Shown piece after piece: positions 50,994-60,171 of a stretch of 64,000 nucleotides of DNA. This stretch comes from Kineosporia aurantiaca JCM 3230 (lineage in GTDB: Bacteria > Actinomycetota > Actinomycetes > Actinomycetales > Kineosporiaceae): the NCBI GenBank assembly GCA_000719025.1, contig JODP01000009.1:124001-188000 (forward strand), in the 5' to 3' direction. How positions within the stretch are numbered: the first letter of the stretch is position 1; the number at the start of each line of letters is the position of its first letter. Under the pieces are notes generated by a model that saw only the letters and a list, made by a program, of their open reading frames with translations, did not search any database and was not told where the DNA came from. Position numbers and translations under genes: made by a program.

Positions 50994-51025
50994 GGGTAAT
51001 CGGTACCACGGGGATACTTCTGCTC

Positions 51026-51706
51026 GTGTCCGATGCGCTTGAGCAAATGCCTGACCCGTTCGCGTCCACCCAGCCCTGGGCGATGCAGTTGGCAATGAGG
51101 GACGAACGGGCGAACCGGCCGACGCATCTGGCGGTCTGCGAGGCGGCCGCCGGCGCGGTGGTGACTCTTCTGACCGATCCCCGGAGCGCGCCCGGGGGCG
51201 AGTGGTATCCGTTCGTCCACCACTGGACGTCCGGGCCGATCCGCAAGGTGGTCCGGCGGGGTCGCGGCATCCGCTTCACCCAGGTCCAGGAGCTGGACGG
51301 GGTAGAGGTGGAACACGCGGGGGCGCAGGTGCGGGCCTTCGTGCCGGGCCCGGTCGACCAGGTTCCCGCGGCGCTGGCCAAGATGCAGGTCGGGGGCACG
51401 GACGTGCCGGAACACGGCAAGCCTTCGGAGCCGGTGGACGGAGGCATCACCGTGGCCCTGACCGCGCTTACTCCGATGACTACGGGGAAATCGGCGGCGC
51501 AGAGTGGGCACGCGGCGCAGTTGGCTCTGTCAGCAATGGACGAACGTCAGCGCGGCCTTTGGGCGTCGACGGGCTGGGCAGTGCGGGTGCTCACTCCAGA
51601 CGCCGACGGCTGGGCCGACGCTGTACGGCGGTCCCGGATCGCCGTACACGACGGCGGCTTCACCGAGGTCGCGCCGGGCACCCAGACCGCCGTCGCCTGG
51701 TGGTAG
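51026..51706 (+). CDS. Peptidyl-tRNA hydrolase PTH2-domain protein
   Basis: 226 residues from GTG 51026; ATG 51047 is possible. The C-terminal domain has TPMTTGKSAAQSGHAAQLAL, the PTH2 signature (GKxAAQxxHA). The N-terminal half is not part of the minimal PTH2 fold. PTH2 enzymes recycle peptidyl-tRNA, mostly in archaea and eukaryotes; actinobacterial relatives exist with unproven activity, besides the usual Pth. It is divergent from the DUF457-like gene. Confidence 0.78.
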   Translation: MSDALEQMPDPFASTQPWAMQLAMRDERANRPTHLAVCEAAAGAVVTLLTDPRSAPGGEWYPFVHHWTSGPIRKVVRRGRGIRFTQVQELDGVEVEHAGAQVRAFVPGPVDQVPAALAKMQVGGTDVPEHGKPSEPVDGGITVALTALTPMTTGKSAAQSGHAAQLALSAMDERQRGLWASTGWAVRVLTPDADGWADAVRRSRIAVHDGGFTEVAPGTQTAVAWW

Positions 51707-51713
51707 TCCTTCC

Positions 51714-52355
51714 TCAGTCGCCGTCGTGGATCTGGTCGAGGCAGATCACCGCGGTCGCGATCAGGAAGCGGGTCATCACCGGGGCGCTGGTGGCGAAGCT
51801 GATCCGGTAGCGCTGGGTGCTGCTCATCGGCCCGTTGTCGCGTTCGTGCACCCCGGCCAGCACGGCCTCGCCCTTACGGATCTGGTAGCGCTTGCTCTGC
51901 CGGCCCTCGTCGATCAGCTGCAGCTCGGTCCCGTCGGCCCCGGCGATCCGCAGGCCCCCGGAGCGGAAGGCGCTCTGCGGCGTGATCGTGGCGAGCGGGG
52001 CGGCCCGCGGATCGAGCACCTCGTAGGCGCTGATCCCCCGGAGCGCCCCGGCCCGGACCAGTTCGGCCGCCACCTCGCCCCGCTCGTCCCGGAGCACGTA
52101 CCGGCGGGTGGTCAGGTTGCCGAGGAAGCGGCTGGCCAGCGACTCGCGCTGGACCAGCGACGCGGCCACCGTGCCCTCCGGCGTCATCAGGTCGTAGCCG
52201 CCCTCGCCGTAGGAGTCGTTGCTCTCGACGATCTCGACCTCGTGGTGCTGGCGCAGGGCCTCGGTCAGGATCCGGGTGAGGACGCTGTCGGCGATGTTCG
52301 GGGGAGGGGTGGTGCCGGGACGGTCGTCCGGTGAGCCCCAGGCCGGATCAGTCAT
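51714..52355 (-). CDS. LURP-one / scramblase-related beta-barrel protein
   Basis: 213 residues. The tubby-like core is suggested by ASRFLGNLTTRRYVLRDE, AAPLATITPQSAFRSGG and a C-terminal hydrophobic helix (FATSAPVMTRFLIATAVICL). In this superfamily that helix packs in the barrel or inserts in the membrane. Role unknown. It converges with the PTH2 gene with 7 bp between. Confidence 0.65.
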   Translation of the reverse strand: MTDPAWGSPDDRPGTTPPPNIADSVLTRILTEALRQHHEVEIVESNDSYGEGGYDLMTPEGTVAASLVQRESLASRFLGNLTTRRYVLRDERGEVAAELVRAGALRGISAYEVLDPRAAPLATITPQSAFRSGGLRIAGADGTELQLIDEGRQSKRYQIRKGEAVLAGVHERDNGPMSSTQRYRISFATSAPVMTRFLIATAVICLDQIHDGD

Positions 52356-52385
52356 GCCGAGAAACTTATCCCGGATGCCGGGTTT

Positions 52386-52413
52386 GGTCCGCTGCCTTTG
52401 GGGGCAGCGGACC
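52386..52413 (-). terminator. Hairpin after the MBL hydrolase gene
   Basis: GGTCCGCTGCC and GGCAGCGGACC form a perfect 11-bp stem with a TTTGGG loop, 10 bp after the MBL stop. No T tract follows, as is common for actinobacterial terminators. Confidence 0.7.
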
Positions 52414-52423
52414 CCGGCCGGGT

Positions 52424-53050
52424 TCAGTGACCCCGGGCCACCCAGGCGTCGTAGTCCTTGCCCTCGGCGCCGATCGAGGTGGAGTCACCGTGGCCGGTCA
52501 GCACCTCGGTCCCGGCCGGCAGCGACAGCAGCCGGGTCCGGATCGAGTCCAGGATGTCCGGGAAGCTGCTGAACGAGCGCCCGGTCGCGCCCGGACCGCC
52601 GTGGAACAGCGTGTCCCCGCTGAGCAGCTTGTTCAGCGCGGGCACATACAGGCAGATCGCGCCGGGAGAGTGACCCGGGGTGTGCAGCACCTGTACGTCG
52701 GTACCGGCCACCTCCAGCGTCTCCCCATCGGTCAGCGGCTTCGGCGCATGCCCCGGGTGCACCACGTCCCACAACATCCGGTCGTCGGGGTGCAGGTAGA
52801 TCGGCGCTCCGCCGGCCACTTCGAGGGCGGCGTTGATGTGATCGTTGTGGCCGTGGGTGCTGACCACTCCGACCAGCCGACGCGACCCGATGGCGTCCTT
52901 GATCGGTCCGGACTGGTGGGCCGCGTCGACGACCAGGACCTCGTCGTCGTCCCCAATCAGCCAGACGTTGTTGTCGACGTCGAAGTCCTGCCCGTCCAGC
53001 GAGAAGACCCCGCTGGTGACCACCTTGTCGATCCGTAGCGTGCCGCTCAC
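52424..53050 (-). CDS. MBL-fold hydrolase, probable S-formylmycothiol hydrolase
   Basis: 208 residues from GTG 53050, overlapping the mscR stop as GTGA. The metal site THGHNDH (His66, His68, Asp70, His71), then HTPGHSPG and LSGDTLFHGGPGATGR are of the glyoxalase II type. Coupling to MscR suggests it hydrolyses the S-formylmycothiol made by MscR to formate. That reaction is inferred from context. Confidence 0.88.
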   Translation of the reverse strand: MSGTLRIDKVVTSGVFSLDGQDFDVDNNVWLIGDDDEVLVVDAAHQSGPIKDAIGSRRLVGVVSTHGHNDHINAALEVAGGAPIYLHPDDRMLWDVVHPGHAPKPLTDGETLEVAGTDVQVLHTPGHSPGAICLYVPALNKLLSGDTLFHGGPGATGRSFSSFPDILDSIRTRLLSLPAGTEVLTGHGDSTSIGAEGKDYDAWVARGH

Positions 53051-54132
53051 AGCACGACCACCGAACGCAGGACCTCGCCGGTGCTCATCTTCGCGAAGGC
53101 GGCCTCGACCTCGTCCAGCGCGATCGTCTCGGTGACGAACTTCTCCAGCGGCAGCCGGCCCTGCAGGTGCAGGTCGACCATGGTCGGGAAGTCCCGGCTG
53201 GGCAGGCAGTCGCCGTACCAGGACGACTTCAGCGACCCACCCCGGCCGAACACGTCGGCCAGCGGGATCTCCAGCTGCATCTGCGGGTTCGGCACGCCGA
53301 CCAGGACCACGGTGCCGGCCAGGTCGCGGGCGTAGAAGGCGGTCTTCCAGGTCTCCGGCCGGCCCACCGCGTCGATCACCAGGTCGGCGCCGAAGCCGCC
53401 GGTCAGTTCCTGGATCGCGGCGACCGGGTCGGTGCTCCGGGAGTTCACCGTGTGGGTGGCGCCGAACTCGGTCGCCCACTGCAGCTTCTGGTCGTCCACG
53501 TCGACCGCGATGATCCGCTTGGCCCCGGCCAGCCGGGCCCCGGCGATCGCCGCGTCGCCGACCCCGCCGCAACCGATCACCGCGACCGTGTCGTCCCGGC
53601 TCACGTTGCCGGTGTTCAGTGCGGCGCCCAGGCCGGCCATTACCCCGCAGCCGAGCAGCCCGGCCACGGCCGGGCGCACAGCCGGGTCGACCTTCGTGCA
53701 CTGGCCCGCCGCGACCAGCGTCTTCTCGATGAAGGCGCCGATCCCCAGGGCGGGGGAGAGTTCGGTGCCGTCCGTCAGCGTCATCTTCTGCCGGGCGTTG
53801 TGCGTGTTGAAGCACAGGTGCGGACGGCCGCGCAGGCAGGCCCGGCAGGAACCGCAGACCGCGCGCCAGTTCAGGATGACGAAGTCACCGGGAGCGACGT
53901 CGGTCACCCCGTCGCCGACGCTCTCCACGATCCCCGAGGCCTCGTGGCCGAGCAGGAACGGGTAGTCGTCGTTGATGCCCCCCTCGCGGTAGTGCAGATC
54001 GGTGTGGCAGACGCCGCAGGCCTGGATCTTCACCACCGCCTCACCCGGACCGGGGTCCGGCACGACGATCGTCTCGATCGACACCGGCGCGCCCTTGGCC
54101 AGTGACACCACTCCGCGTACCTGTTGCGACAT
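53047..54132 (-). CDS. mscR: S-(hydroxymethyl)mycothiol dehydrogenase / S-nitrosomycothiol reductase
   Basis: 361 residues. Zinc-dependent class III alcohol dehydrogenase with catalytic zinc residues Cys42 (GVCHTDL), His63-Glu64 (LGHEASG), and structural zinc cysteines 93, 96, 99 and 107 (CGSCRACLRGRPHLC). NAD-binding motif GCGGVGDAAIAGARLAGA. VILNWRAVCGSCRACL, SPALGIGAF and SSWYGDCLPSRDFP match mycothiol-dependent enzymes. It oxidises the mycothiol adduct of formaldehyde with NAD+. It is first in a two-gene operon. Confidence 0.92.
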   Translation of the reverse strand: MSQQVRGVVSLAKGAPVSIETIVVPDPGPGEAVVKIQACGVCHTDLHYREGGINDDYPFLLGHEASGIVESVGDGVTDVAPGDFVILNWRAVCGSCRACLRGRPHLCFNTHNARQKMTLTDGTELSPALGIGAFIEKTLVAAGQCTKVDPAVRPAVAGLLGCGVMAGLGAALNTGNVSRDDTVAVIGCGGVGDAAIAGARLAGAKRIIAVDVDDQKLQWATEFGATHTVNSRSTDPVAAIQELTGGFGADLVIDAVGRPETWKTAFYARDLAGTVVLVGVPNPQMQLEIPLADVFGRGGSLKSSWYGDCLPSRDFPTMVDLHLQGRLPLEKFVTETIALDEVEAAFAKMSTGEVLRSVVVL

Positions 54133-54446
54133 ACTCGTCCGGCTCCTGTCGTGCGTACGTACCGTTCCCGGGCCCTGACCTTATGCGCTCGGGCGGTTCC
54201 CACGGCAGAGGCGGGTGCGGGTCGGGCTGCTCGCACCCCAGTTGTTGCCGGCCACGGATGGCGCCCCCTCCTCCGATGCTCCGGGGTGGTCTCCGCTGAT
54301 CGGCGGAGGGATCGACCCTGGCGGCGAGCCACCGACTCGGGCACAATGATCCGCGACACGCGTCCGTGTGGAGTGTGCCCAGGGCTCACGGTCCGAGCTG
54401 AGGTCGTTGGGGAAGACGAACCTCAAACCGGGTCGAGGAGGGCCAG
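54133..54446. other. Intergenic region between mscR and DUF3145 genes
   Basis: About 314 bp. It must hold both divergent promoters. AGGAG lies 10 nt before the mscR ATG and GAGGAGGG before the DUF3145 ATG. A GTACGTAC palindrome lies near the mscR side and ACACG..CGTGT (54355-54369) on the other. No gene or strong hairpin was found. Confidence 0.5.
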
Positions 54447-54950
54447 ATGTCGGGTGCCATCACGCGAGGCGTGCTGTTTGTGCATTCCGCGCCGAGCGCG
54501 TTGTGCCCACATGTGGAATGGGCAGCGGGCGGCGTACTAGGGCTGCGTCTGTCGCTGGACTGGATAGAGCAGCCCGCAGCACCAGGGTTGTATCGGACAG
54601 AGTTGTCCTGGCAGGCACCACAGGGGATGGGTGCGCGACTGACGTCTGCCCTGCGCGGTTGGGCGCATCTTCGGTTCGAGGTGACCGAGGAGGCCAGCGC
54701 GGGGGTCGACGGCGGCCGGTGGTCGCACACGCCCGAGCTGGGAATTTTTCATGCCGTGACGGACGTGCACGGCAACGTGATGGTGCCGGAGGACCGGATC
54801 CGGGCCGCGATGGAGATCGGTCATGCCGACCCGCTCCTGATGCAGCGCGAGCTCGACCTCGCCCTGGGCCGGGCCTGGGACGACGAGCTCGAAGTGTTCC
54901 GCTACGCCGGTGACGGCGCGCCGGTGCGCTGGCTGCACCGGGTGGGCTAG
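54447..54950 (+). CDS. DUF3145 family protein
   Basis: 167 residues. GVLFVHSAPSALCPHVEWAA, RLSLDWIEQPAAPGLYRTEL and GIFHAVTDVHGNVMVPEDRI are the conserved segments of DUF3145, which is confined to actinobacteria and usually lies beside the fatty-acid operon. Function unknown. It has a strong ribosome site and converges with fabF through a shared terminator. Confidence 0.88.
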   Translation: MSGAITRGVLFVHSAPSALCPHVEWAAGGVLGLRLSLDWIEQPAAPGLYRTELSWQAPQGMGARLTSALRGWAHLRFEVTEEASAGVDGGRWSHTPELGIFHAVTDVHGNVMVPEDRIRAAMEIGHADPLLMQRELDLALGRAWDDELEVFRYAGDGAPVRWLHRVG

Positions 54951-54966
54951 AGCTTCCCGTTACGCA

Positions 54967-55006
54967 CTGAAGGGCCGGTCCCCACCCGGGGGGACCGGCC
55001 CTTCAG
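54967..55006. terminator. Bidirectional terminator between DUF3145 and fabF
   Basis: CTGAAGGGCCGGTCCCC and its 17-bp perfect complement flank ACCCGG. It lies 16 bp after the DUF3145 stop and 11 bp before the fabF stop. Its ends include AAGGG/CCCTT, giving a hairpin for both directions. Confidence 0.85.
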
Positions 55007-55017
55007 CCTGTTTGCTC

Positions 55018-56271
55018 CTAGGCGCTGCGGAAGGCCAGCGCCACGTTGTGGCCGCCGAACCCGAACGCGTTGTTCAGCGCGACCCGGTCACCGTCCGGGA
55101 GCTTGCGCGGATCCTTGTTCACCACGTCGAGGGTGATCTTCGGGTCCACGCTGTCCAGGTTGATGGTCGGCGGGGCGATCCCGTCCCGCACGGACAGCAC
55201 GGTGAAGATCGCCTCCAGCGCCCCGGCCGCACCGAGCAGGTGCCCGGTCATCGACTTGGTCGCCGAGACCGCCACCCCGTCCGTCGCGTCGCCCAGCGCC
55301 AGCCGGATGGCCGCCGCCTCCGCCACGTCCCCGACCGGGGTCGAGGTGGCGTGGGCGTTCAGGTGCTGGATGTCGGCGGGAGCGAGGTCACCGTCGGCCA
55401 GCGCCGCCCGGATCGCCCGGGCCGCACCCTTGCCCTCGGGCTCGGGCGCCGAGATGTGGTAACCGTCCGAGGTCACGCCGACCCCGGCCAGCACCGCGTG
55501 GATCGTGGCGCCGCGGGCCTTGGCGTGAGCCATCGACTCCAGCACGACCGCGCCGGAACCCTCACCCATGACGAAGCCGTTGCGGTCGACGTCGTAGGGG
55601 CGCGAGGCCCGCTCCCGGTCGTCGTTCCACTTCGACAGCGCCTGCATGGCCGCGAACGCCCCGATGGTCACCGGGTGGATGCAGCCCTCGGTGCCACCGG
55701 CCAGCACCACGTCGGCGATGCCCCGGCGGATCAGGTCCGCCCCCTGGGCGATCGCCTCGGCGCCGGACGCGCAGGCCGACACCGGGGTGTGCACCCCGGC
55801 CCGGGCCTGCAGCTCCAGCCCGACCGCGGCGGCCGGCCCGTTCGGCATGAGCATGGGCACGGTCATCGGGAGCATCCGACGCGCGCCCTTCTCGTTCAGG
55901 GTGTCGTACGCGTTCAGCACCGTGTGCAGCCCGCCGATCCCGGACGCCATGCACACGGCAAGGCGTTCCTTGTCGACCTCGGGGGCGCCGGCGTGGGCCC
56001 ACGCCTCCCGGGTGGAGATCAGCGCGTACTGGCCGCTGGGGTCCAGCCGCCGGATCTCCTGGGGGGTGAGCACCTCCGAGGCCGGCTGGGCCAGGCTGCA
56101 GGCGAACGTGACCGGCAGCGTCGGGTACCGCTCCGTCCAGAACGCCTCGATCGGCCGGGCGCCGGACTGACCGGCGAGCAGCGCCTCCCAGGTGGTCTGC
56201 ACGTCGCCACCGAGCGGGCTGGTCGCGCCCATACCGGTGACGGCGATCAGCCTGTCGTCTGAACCTGGCAT
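55018..56271 (-). CDS. fabF: 3-oxoacyl-ACP synthase II
   Basis: 417 residues. Cys167 (VSACASG) plus the histidines of NAHATSTPVGD and KSMTGHLLGAAG complete the Cys-His-His triad. GEGSGAVVLE is also typical. It condenses malonyl-ACP with acyl-ACP during elongation. It starts 5 nt after acpP and is the last gene of the fabD-fabH-acpP-fabF operon. Confidence 0.97.
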   Translation of the reverse strand: MPGSDDRLIAVTGMGATSPLGGDVQTTWEALLAGQSGARPIEAFWTERYPTLPVTFACSLAQPASEVLTPQEIRRLDPSGQYALISTREAWAHAGAPEVDKERLAVCMASGIGGLHTVLNAYDTLNEKGARRMLPMTVPMLMPNGPAAAVGLELQARAGVHTPVSACASGAEAIAQGADLIRRGIADVVLAGGTEGCIHPVTIGAFAAMQALSKWNDDRERASRPYDVDRNGFVMGEGSGAVVLESMAHAKARGATIHAVLAGVGVTSDGYHISAPEPEGKGAARAIRAALADGDLAPADIQHLNAHATSTPVGDVAEAAAIRLALGDATDGVAVSATKSMTGHLLGAAGALEAIFTVLSVRDGIAPPTINLDSVDPKITLDVVNKDPRKLPDGDRVALNNAFGFGGHNVALAFRSA

Positions 56272-56276
56272 AGAAA

Positions 56277-56537
56277 TCAGGCCGTCTTCGCCGACTCGGC
56301 GTTGGAGATGTAGGACACGGCGTCCTGAACCGTCTTCAGGCCACCGACGGCCTCGTCCGGGATCTCCACGTCGAACTTGTCCTGGGCGTTCACGACGATG
56401 GTCATCATCGACAGCGAGTCGATGTCCAGGTCGTCGGTGAAGGACTTGTCCAGCTGCACGTCGCCGGCCGGGATACCGGTCTCCTCAGCGACGAGCTCGG
56501 CGAGTCCGGCGAGGATCTCGTCCTGGGTGTGCGCCAT
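56277..56537 (-). CDS. acpP: Acyl carrier protein
   Basis: 86 residues from ATG 56537, with GGAG 7 nt upstream. The phosphopantetheine serine is Ser41 in DDLDIDSLSMM. High acidity and length are as usual. It carries the growing acyl chain for fatty-acid synthase II. Confidence 0.97.
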   Translation of the reverse strand: MAHTQDEILAGLAELVAEETGIPAGDVQLDKSFTDDLDIDSLSMMTIVVNAQDKFDVEIPDEAVGGLKTVQDAVSYISNAESAKTA

Positions 56538-56634
56538 GGTTGTTCTCCATTTCGGTGATGTGTTGGGTTGCTTCGCGGACGGCGGGGGACGCCGACGCGG
56601 ACTTCGCCCCACCCTTTCGGACCGGGCGGGAAGT

Positions 56635-57657
56635 TCAGGGCAGCCGGACGACCTGGGCCGAGAAACTCAGCCCGGCGCCGAACCCGATCAGGAGGGCGAG
56701 GCCTCCGGAGGTTACCTGACCCTCACTGATCAGACGGTCCATGGCCAGCGGGATGGACGCTCCGGTGGTGTTGCCGGCGTCGATCACGTCGCGGGCGATC
56801 ACCACCTGGTCGGGCAGCTTGAGCTGCTTGGCCATCTGGTCGATGATCCGCACGTTGGCCTGGTGCGGGATGAATGCGGCCAGGTCGGCCACGTCCACCT
56901 CGGCGGCCTCGAGCGCCTTGCGGGCGACCCCGGCCATCTCCCAGACCGCCCAGCGGAAGATCTTCGGGCCCATCATGGTGATCACCGGCCAGTCGGGTTC
57001 TTCCCCGCCGGTCCGGCGGGCCTGCCCGACCTGGTCCCGGTACTCGGTCCAGGAGGCGGTCTGGTATAGCGCCTCCCACTGGTCGGCGTCCGAGCCCCAG
57101 ATCGTCGGGCCGATGCCGGGGGTGTCGCTCGGGCCGATCACGGCCGCGCCGGCGCCGTCCCCGAAGATCATCGCGCTGCCGCGGTCGGTGGGGTCGACCA
57201 CGTCGGTCATCCGGTCCACGCCGACCAGCAGCACGTGCCGGGCCGAGCCGCCGCGGATCAGGTCGTTGGCCACCGCGACGCCGTGGGTGAACCCGGCGCA
57301 GGCGGTGGACAGGTCGAAGGTGGTGGCCGGGCCGGCCCCGATCCGGGCCGCGGTCAGGGCGGCGGCCGACGGCATCGAGACCATGTGGGTGCTGGTCGCC
57401 ACGATCACCGCGTCGATGTCGCCGGCGGCCAGCCCGGCCCGCTGCACGGCCTGCTCGGCGGCGGGCGCGGCCAGGTCCACGACGGTCTCGCCGGGCGCCG
57501 CGAAGCGCCGGGTGACGATGCCGGTCCGGGTCCGGATCCACTCGTCCGAGGAGTCCAGGACCTCGCAGATCTCCTCGTTGGTGACCACCCGGTCCGGGCG
57601 CCGGGCGCCGGTGGCCAGGATGCGGGCGTGCTCGGACCCACGTCGTGTGCTGATCAT
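56635..57657 (-). CDS. fabH: 3-oxoacyl-ACP synthase III
   Basis: 340 residues from ATG 57657. Cys120 (STACAGFT), His in PHQANVRI and Asn in AGNTTGASIPLA form the KAS III triad. It starts chains from acyl-CoA; in actinobacteria branched starter units are common. It begins 5 nt after the fabD stop, with about 97 bp before acpP, which could hold processing or an internal promoter. Confidence 0.96.
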   Translation of the reverse strand: MISTRRGSEHARILATGARRPDRVVTNEEICEVLDSSDEWIRTRTGIVTRRFAAPGETVVDLAAPAAEQAVQRAGLAAGDIDAVIVATSTHMVSMPSAAALTAARIGAGPATTFDLSTACAGFTHGVAVANDLIRGGSARHVLLVGVDRMTDVVDPTDRGSAMIFGDGAGAAVIGPSDTPGIGPTIWGSDADQWEALYQTASWTEYRDQVGQARRTGGEEPDWPVITMMGPKIFRWAVWEMAGVARKALEAAEVDVADLAAFIPHQANVRIIDQMAKQLKLPDQVVIARDVIDAGNTTGASIPLAMDRLISEGQVTSGGLALLIGFGAGLSFSAQVVRLP

Positions 57658-57662
57658 GTGTT

Positions 57663-58619
57663 TCAGGCCCCCGTCGTGACCGTGAGGACGTTCTCCGCGT
57701 GGTTCTCGATCAGCGCCTGCGCGGCGGGCAGGTCGTCCGGAGTCTTCAGCGAGACCAGCTCCACCCCGGGCAGCGCGCGCTTGGCGATCCCGGTCAGTGT
57801 GCCCGACGGCGGCAGTTCCAGCAGCCCGGTGACCCCGAGCTGCCGGAACGTCTCCATGCACAGGTCCCAGCGCACCGGCCGGCTGATCTGGCGGACGATC
57901 CGGCCGAGCACCTCGCGCCCGTCCTGCACCACCACGCCGTCGGCGTTCGAGACCAGGCGGACCCGGGGGTCGTGGGTGCTGATCGCCCGGGCGTAGCCCT
58001 CCAGCACCTCGACCGCGGGGGCCATGTACTGGGTGTGGAACGCGCCGGCCACCTTCAGCGGGCGGACCCGGGCCTTGGCCGGCGGGTCGTCCTTCAGCCG
58101 TTCCAGGTTCTCCAGCGTGCCCGCCGCGACGATCTGGCCGGTCATGTTCATGTTCGCCGGGGTCAGGTCGAGCCGCTCCAGCGTGGCCAGCACCTCGTCC
58201 GGGTCCCCACCCAGCAGCGCGCTCATCCCGGTCGGGGTCAGCGCGGCGGCCTGGGCCATCGCCCGGCCGCGCACCCGGACCAGCACCATGGCCTGCTCGG
58301 CGGTGATCACGCCGGTGGCCGCGGCCGCGGTGATCTCCCCGACCGAATGGCCGGCGCCCACCCCGATCCGGCTGTAGGCGTCGGCCGGGCGCGGGAACAG
58401 GGCGAGCAGCGAGATCAGGCCGGCCGCCACGATCAGCGGCTGGGCGACCGCGGTGTCCTGGATCGTCTCGGCGTCGGAGGTGGTGCCGTGCGCGACCAGG
58501 TCGAGGTCGGCGACCGCGGACAGCCAGTTCATCCGGTCGGCGGCCGCCGGGTCCTCCAGCCAGGGCTGGAGGAAGCCAGGGGTCTGCGAGCCCTGTCCGG
58601 GCGCAACGATGACGAGCAC
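57663..58619 (-). CDS. fabD: Malonyl-CoA:ACP transacylase
   Basis: 318 residues from GTG 58619, the start giving the usual LVIVAPGQGSQTPGF N-terminus; an upstream in-frame ATG at 58661 would add 14 residues. Active-site Ser92 (GAGHSVGE) and His in VAGAFHTQYM are present. It loads malonyl onto AcpP. A near-perfect palindrome lies 66 bp upstream of the GTG, probably the FasR site. Confidence 0.95.
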   Translation of the reverse strand: MLVIVAPGQGSQTPGFLQPWLEDPAAADRMNWLSAVADLDLVAHGTTSDAETIQDTAVAQPLIVAAGLISLLALFPRPADAYSRIGVGAGHSVGEITAAAATGVITAEQAMVLVRVRGRAMAQAAALTPTGMSALLGGDPDEVLATLERLDLTPANMNMTGQIVAAGTLENLERLKDDPPAKARVRPLKVAGAFHTQYMAPAVEVLEGYARAISTHDPRVRLVSNADGVVVQDGREVLGRIVRQISRPVRWDLCMETFRQLGVTGLLELPPSGTLTGIAKRALPGVELVSLKTPDDLPAAQALIENHAENVLTVTTGA

Positions 58620-58684
58620 GGGCTCAACGATGCGCTGCGTGAGGGACTTCGCGGACGGCATGGGATGCACGAAGCTTTCCGCAA

Positions 58685-58709
58685 CCCTTTGGAGGGTTCC
58701 TACAAAGGG
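58685..58709. promoter_or_regulatory. Imperfect palindrome upstream of fabD (candidate FasR site)
   Basis: On the minus strand, CCCTTTGTAGG and CCTCCAAAGGG are 11-bp arms with one mismatch around AAC. The site lies between fasR and fabD. FasR activates the fab operon in Streptomyces coelicolor by binding its promoter; assigning this site to FasR is inference. Confidence 0.6.
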
Positions 58710-58727
58710 TAGGCCGGGGAAATCTGC

Positions 58728-59897
58728 TCATACCTGTGGATCACTGACCCGACCTGCGATGATGGCGATGCGTAGAACGAAGGCTCCACGTGCGTCCGTA
58801 GGGTCCCACCTAGTGATGTCACTCACTCGTCGCAGTCGGTAGCGAACCGTGTTGGGGTGCACGAACAGCGCCCGGGCCGCCCCCTCGAGCGAGCCGCCCA
58901 GCTCCACGTAGGTCCAGACGGTCTCCAGCAGGTGCGCCGAACCCTCGGTCAGCGGCCGGTAGGCCTGCTCGATCAGCGTCCGCCGGGCCTCCCCGTCGCC
59001 GGTCAGCAGCCGCTCCGGCAGCAGGTCGTCGCTGTCCACCGGGCGCGGGGCGCCGGGCCAGGCCCGCACCGCGTTCAGCCCGGAGATCGCCGCCCGGGCC
59101 GACTCGGCCGCGGCCATCAGCCCGTTCACCGCCGGCCCGACCACCACCGGCCCCGGCCCGAAGAACTGCACCTGCTCGGCGACCAGCCCGGCCGGGTCCT
59201 CCCCGTGCCCGAGGATCGCCACCAGCCGCTCGCCCTGCACCCCCACCAGCAGGTCGCCGCCCGCGCCGCGGGTGCTGCGGCGCAGTCCCTCCAGGCTCTC
59301 GTCGACCGGTTCGGCCGGGGCGGAACCGGCGACCACGACCACCTTGGTGGCCGCGCCCCAGTTCAGCGCGGCCGCCCGGGAGCGCAGATCCTCGCTCTCG
59401 GCCCCCCGCAGCACCGCGTCCACCACCAGCGCCTCGAGCCGGGCGTCCCACGACCCGCGGGACTCGGCGGCCCGGGCGTAGATCTCGGCGGCCGCGAAGG
59501 CCACGTCGCGGGAGTACCGCAGGACCGCCTCACGCAGGTGCGGCTCGGCGCCCGGGGCGGCGATCGCGGGCACCTGCTCCTCGACCGCGTCCACCACCGT
59601 GCGGACCATCTCCAGCGCGTGCTGCAGAGAGATCGAGCGGGTCAGCTCGCGGGGGGCGGTGCCGAACACGTCCGCGGTGACCTCGATCCGGGCGCCGGGC
59701 GCCTGCCGGTCGGCGTACCAGGCGATGAAGGCCGAGATCGCGGCGTGCGCGATCAGCCCCACCCAGGACCGGTCCTGCGCGCTCATCGCCCGGTACCAGG
59801 GCAGCGCGTCCTCCATCCGGCGGACGGCCTCGGCCGCGAGGGCGCCCCGGGCCGCCCTGAGATTCGCGACGGTCGCCTCGTCCGCGGTGGTCACCAC
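58728..59897 (-). CDS. fasR: FasR, PucR-family activator of the fab operon
   Basis: 389 residues. The C-terminal PucR helix-turn-helix is VELGGSLEGAARALFVHPNT and VRYRLRRVSDITRWDP. The N-terminal part is the FasR-type sensor domain without GAF motifs. Position directly upstream of fabD and the length match Streptomyces FasR, which switches on fatty-acid synthesis. A palindrome follows in the fabD promoter. Confidence 0.92.
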   Translation of the reverse strand: MVTTADEATVANLRAARGALAAEAVRRMEDALPWYRAMSAQDRSWVGLIAHAAISAFIAWYADRQAPGARIEVTADVFGTAPRELTRSISLQHALEMVRTVVDAVEEQVPAIAAPGAEPHLREAVLRYSRDVAFAAAEIYARAAESRGSWDARLEALVVDAVLRGAESEDLRSRAAALNWGAATKVVVVAGSAPAEPVDESLEGLRRSTRGAGGDLLVGVQGERLVAILGHGEDPAGLVAEQVQFFGPGPVVVGPAVNGLMAAAESARAAISGLNAVRAWPGAPRPVDSDDLLPERLLTGDGEARRTLIEQAYRPLTEGSAHLLETVWTYVELGGSLEGAARALFVHPNTVRYRLRRVSDITRWDPTDARGAFVLRIAIIAGRVSDPQV

Positions 59898-60171
59898 CTG
59901 CCCGAGGTTACTGGGTGAGTCCCTCCGGCCCGTGGGCCCGGCGTTGCACCGGGGGTACCGGTCGCCGTCCGTGGGCCGTACGCGTTAGGGTCGGGAACGG
60001 TTCTGCGTCACACAGAAGGCACTCAGAGGCAGCATCCACGTCACACGGACGTCACGTGGGCCACTTCGGTGCCGCTTGTGAAGCGGCGGGGACCGGTTCT
60101 GCACGGAAGACTGGACAGCAACGACTGGTGGACACATCAGGACTGCACCGCAGGCTGCCGAAAGGGGCGAT

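Noticed and set aside
60036..60059. CCACGT..ACGTGG palindrome upstream of the 60172 gene
   Set aside because: Only six-base arms in a GC-rich region; not distinguishable from background.
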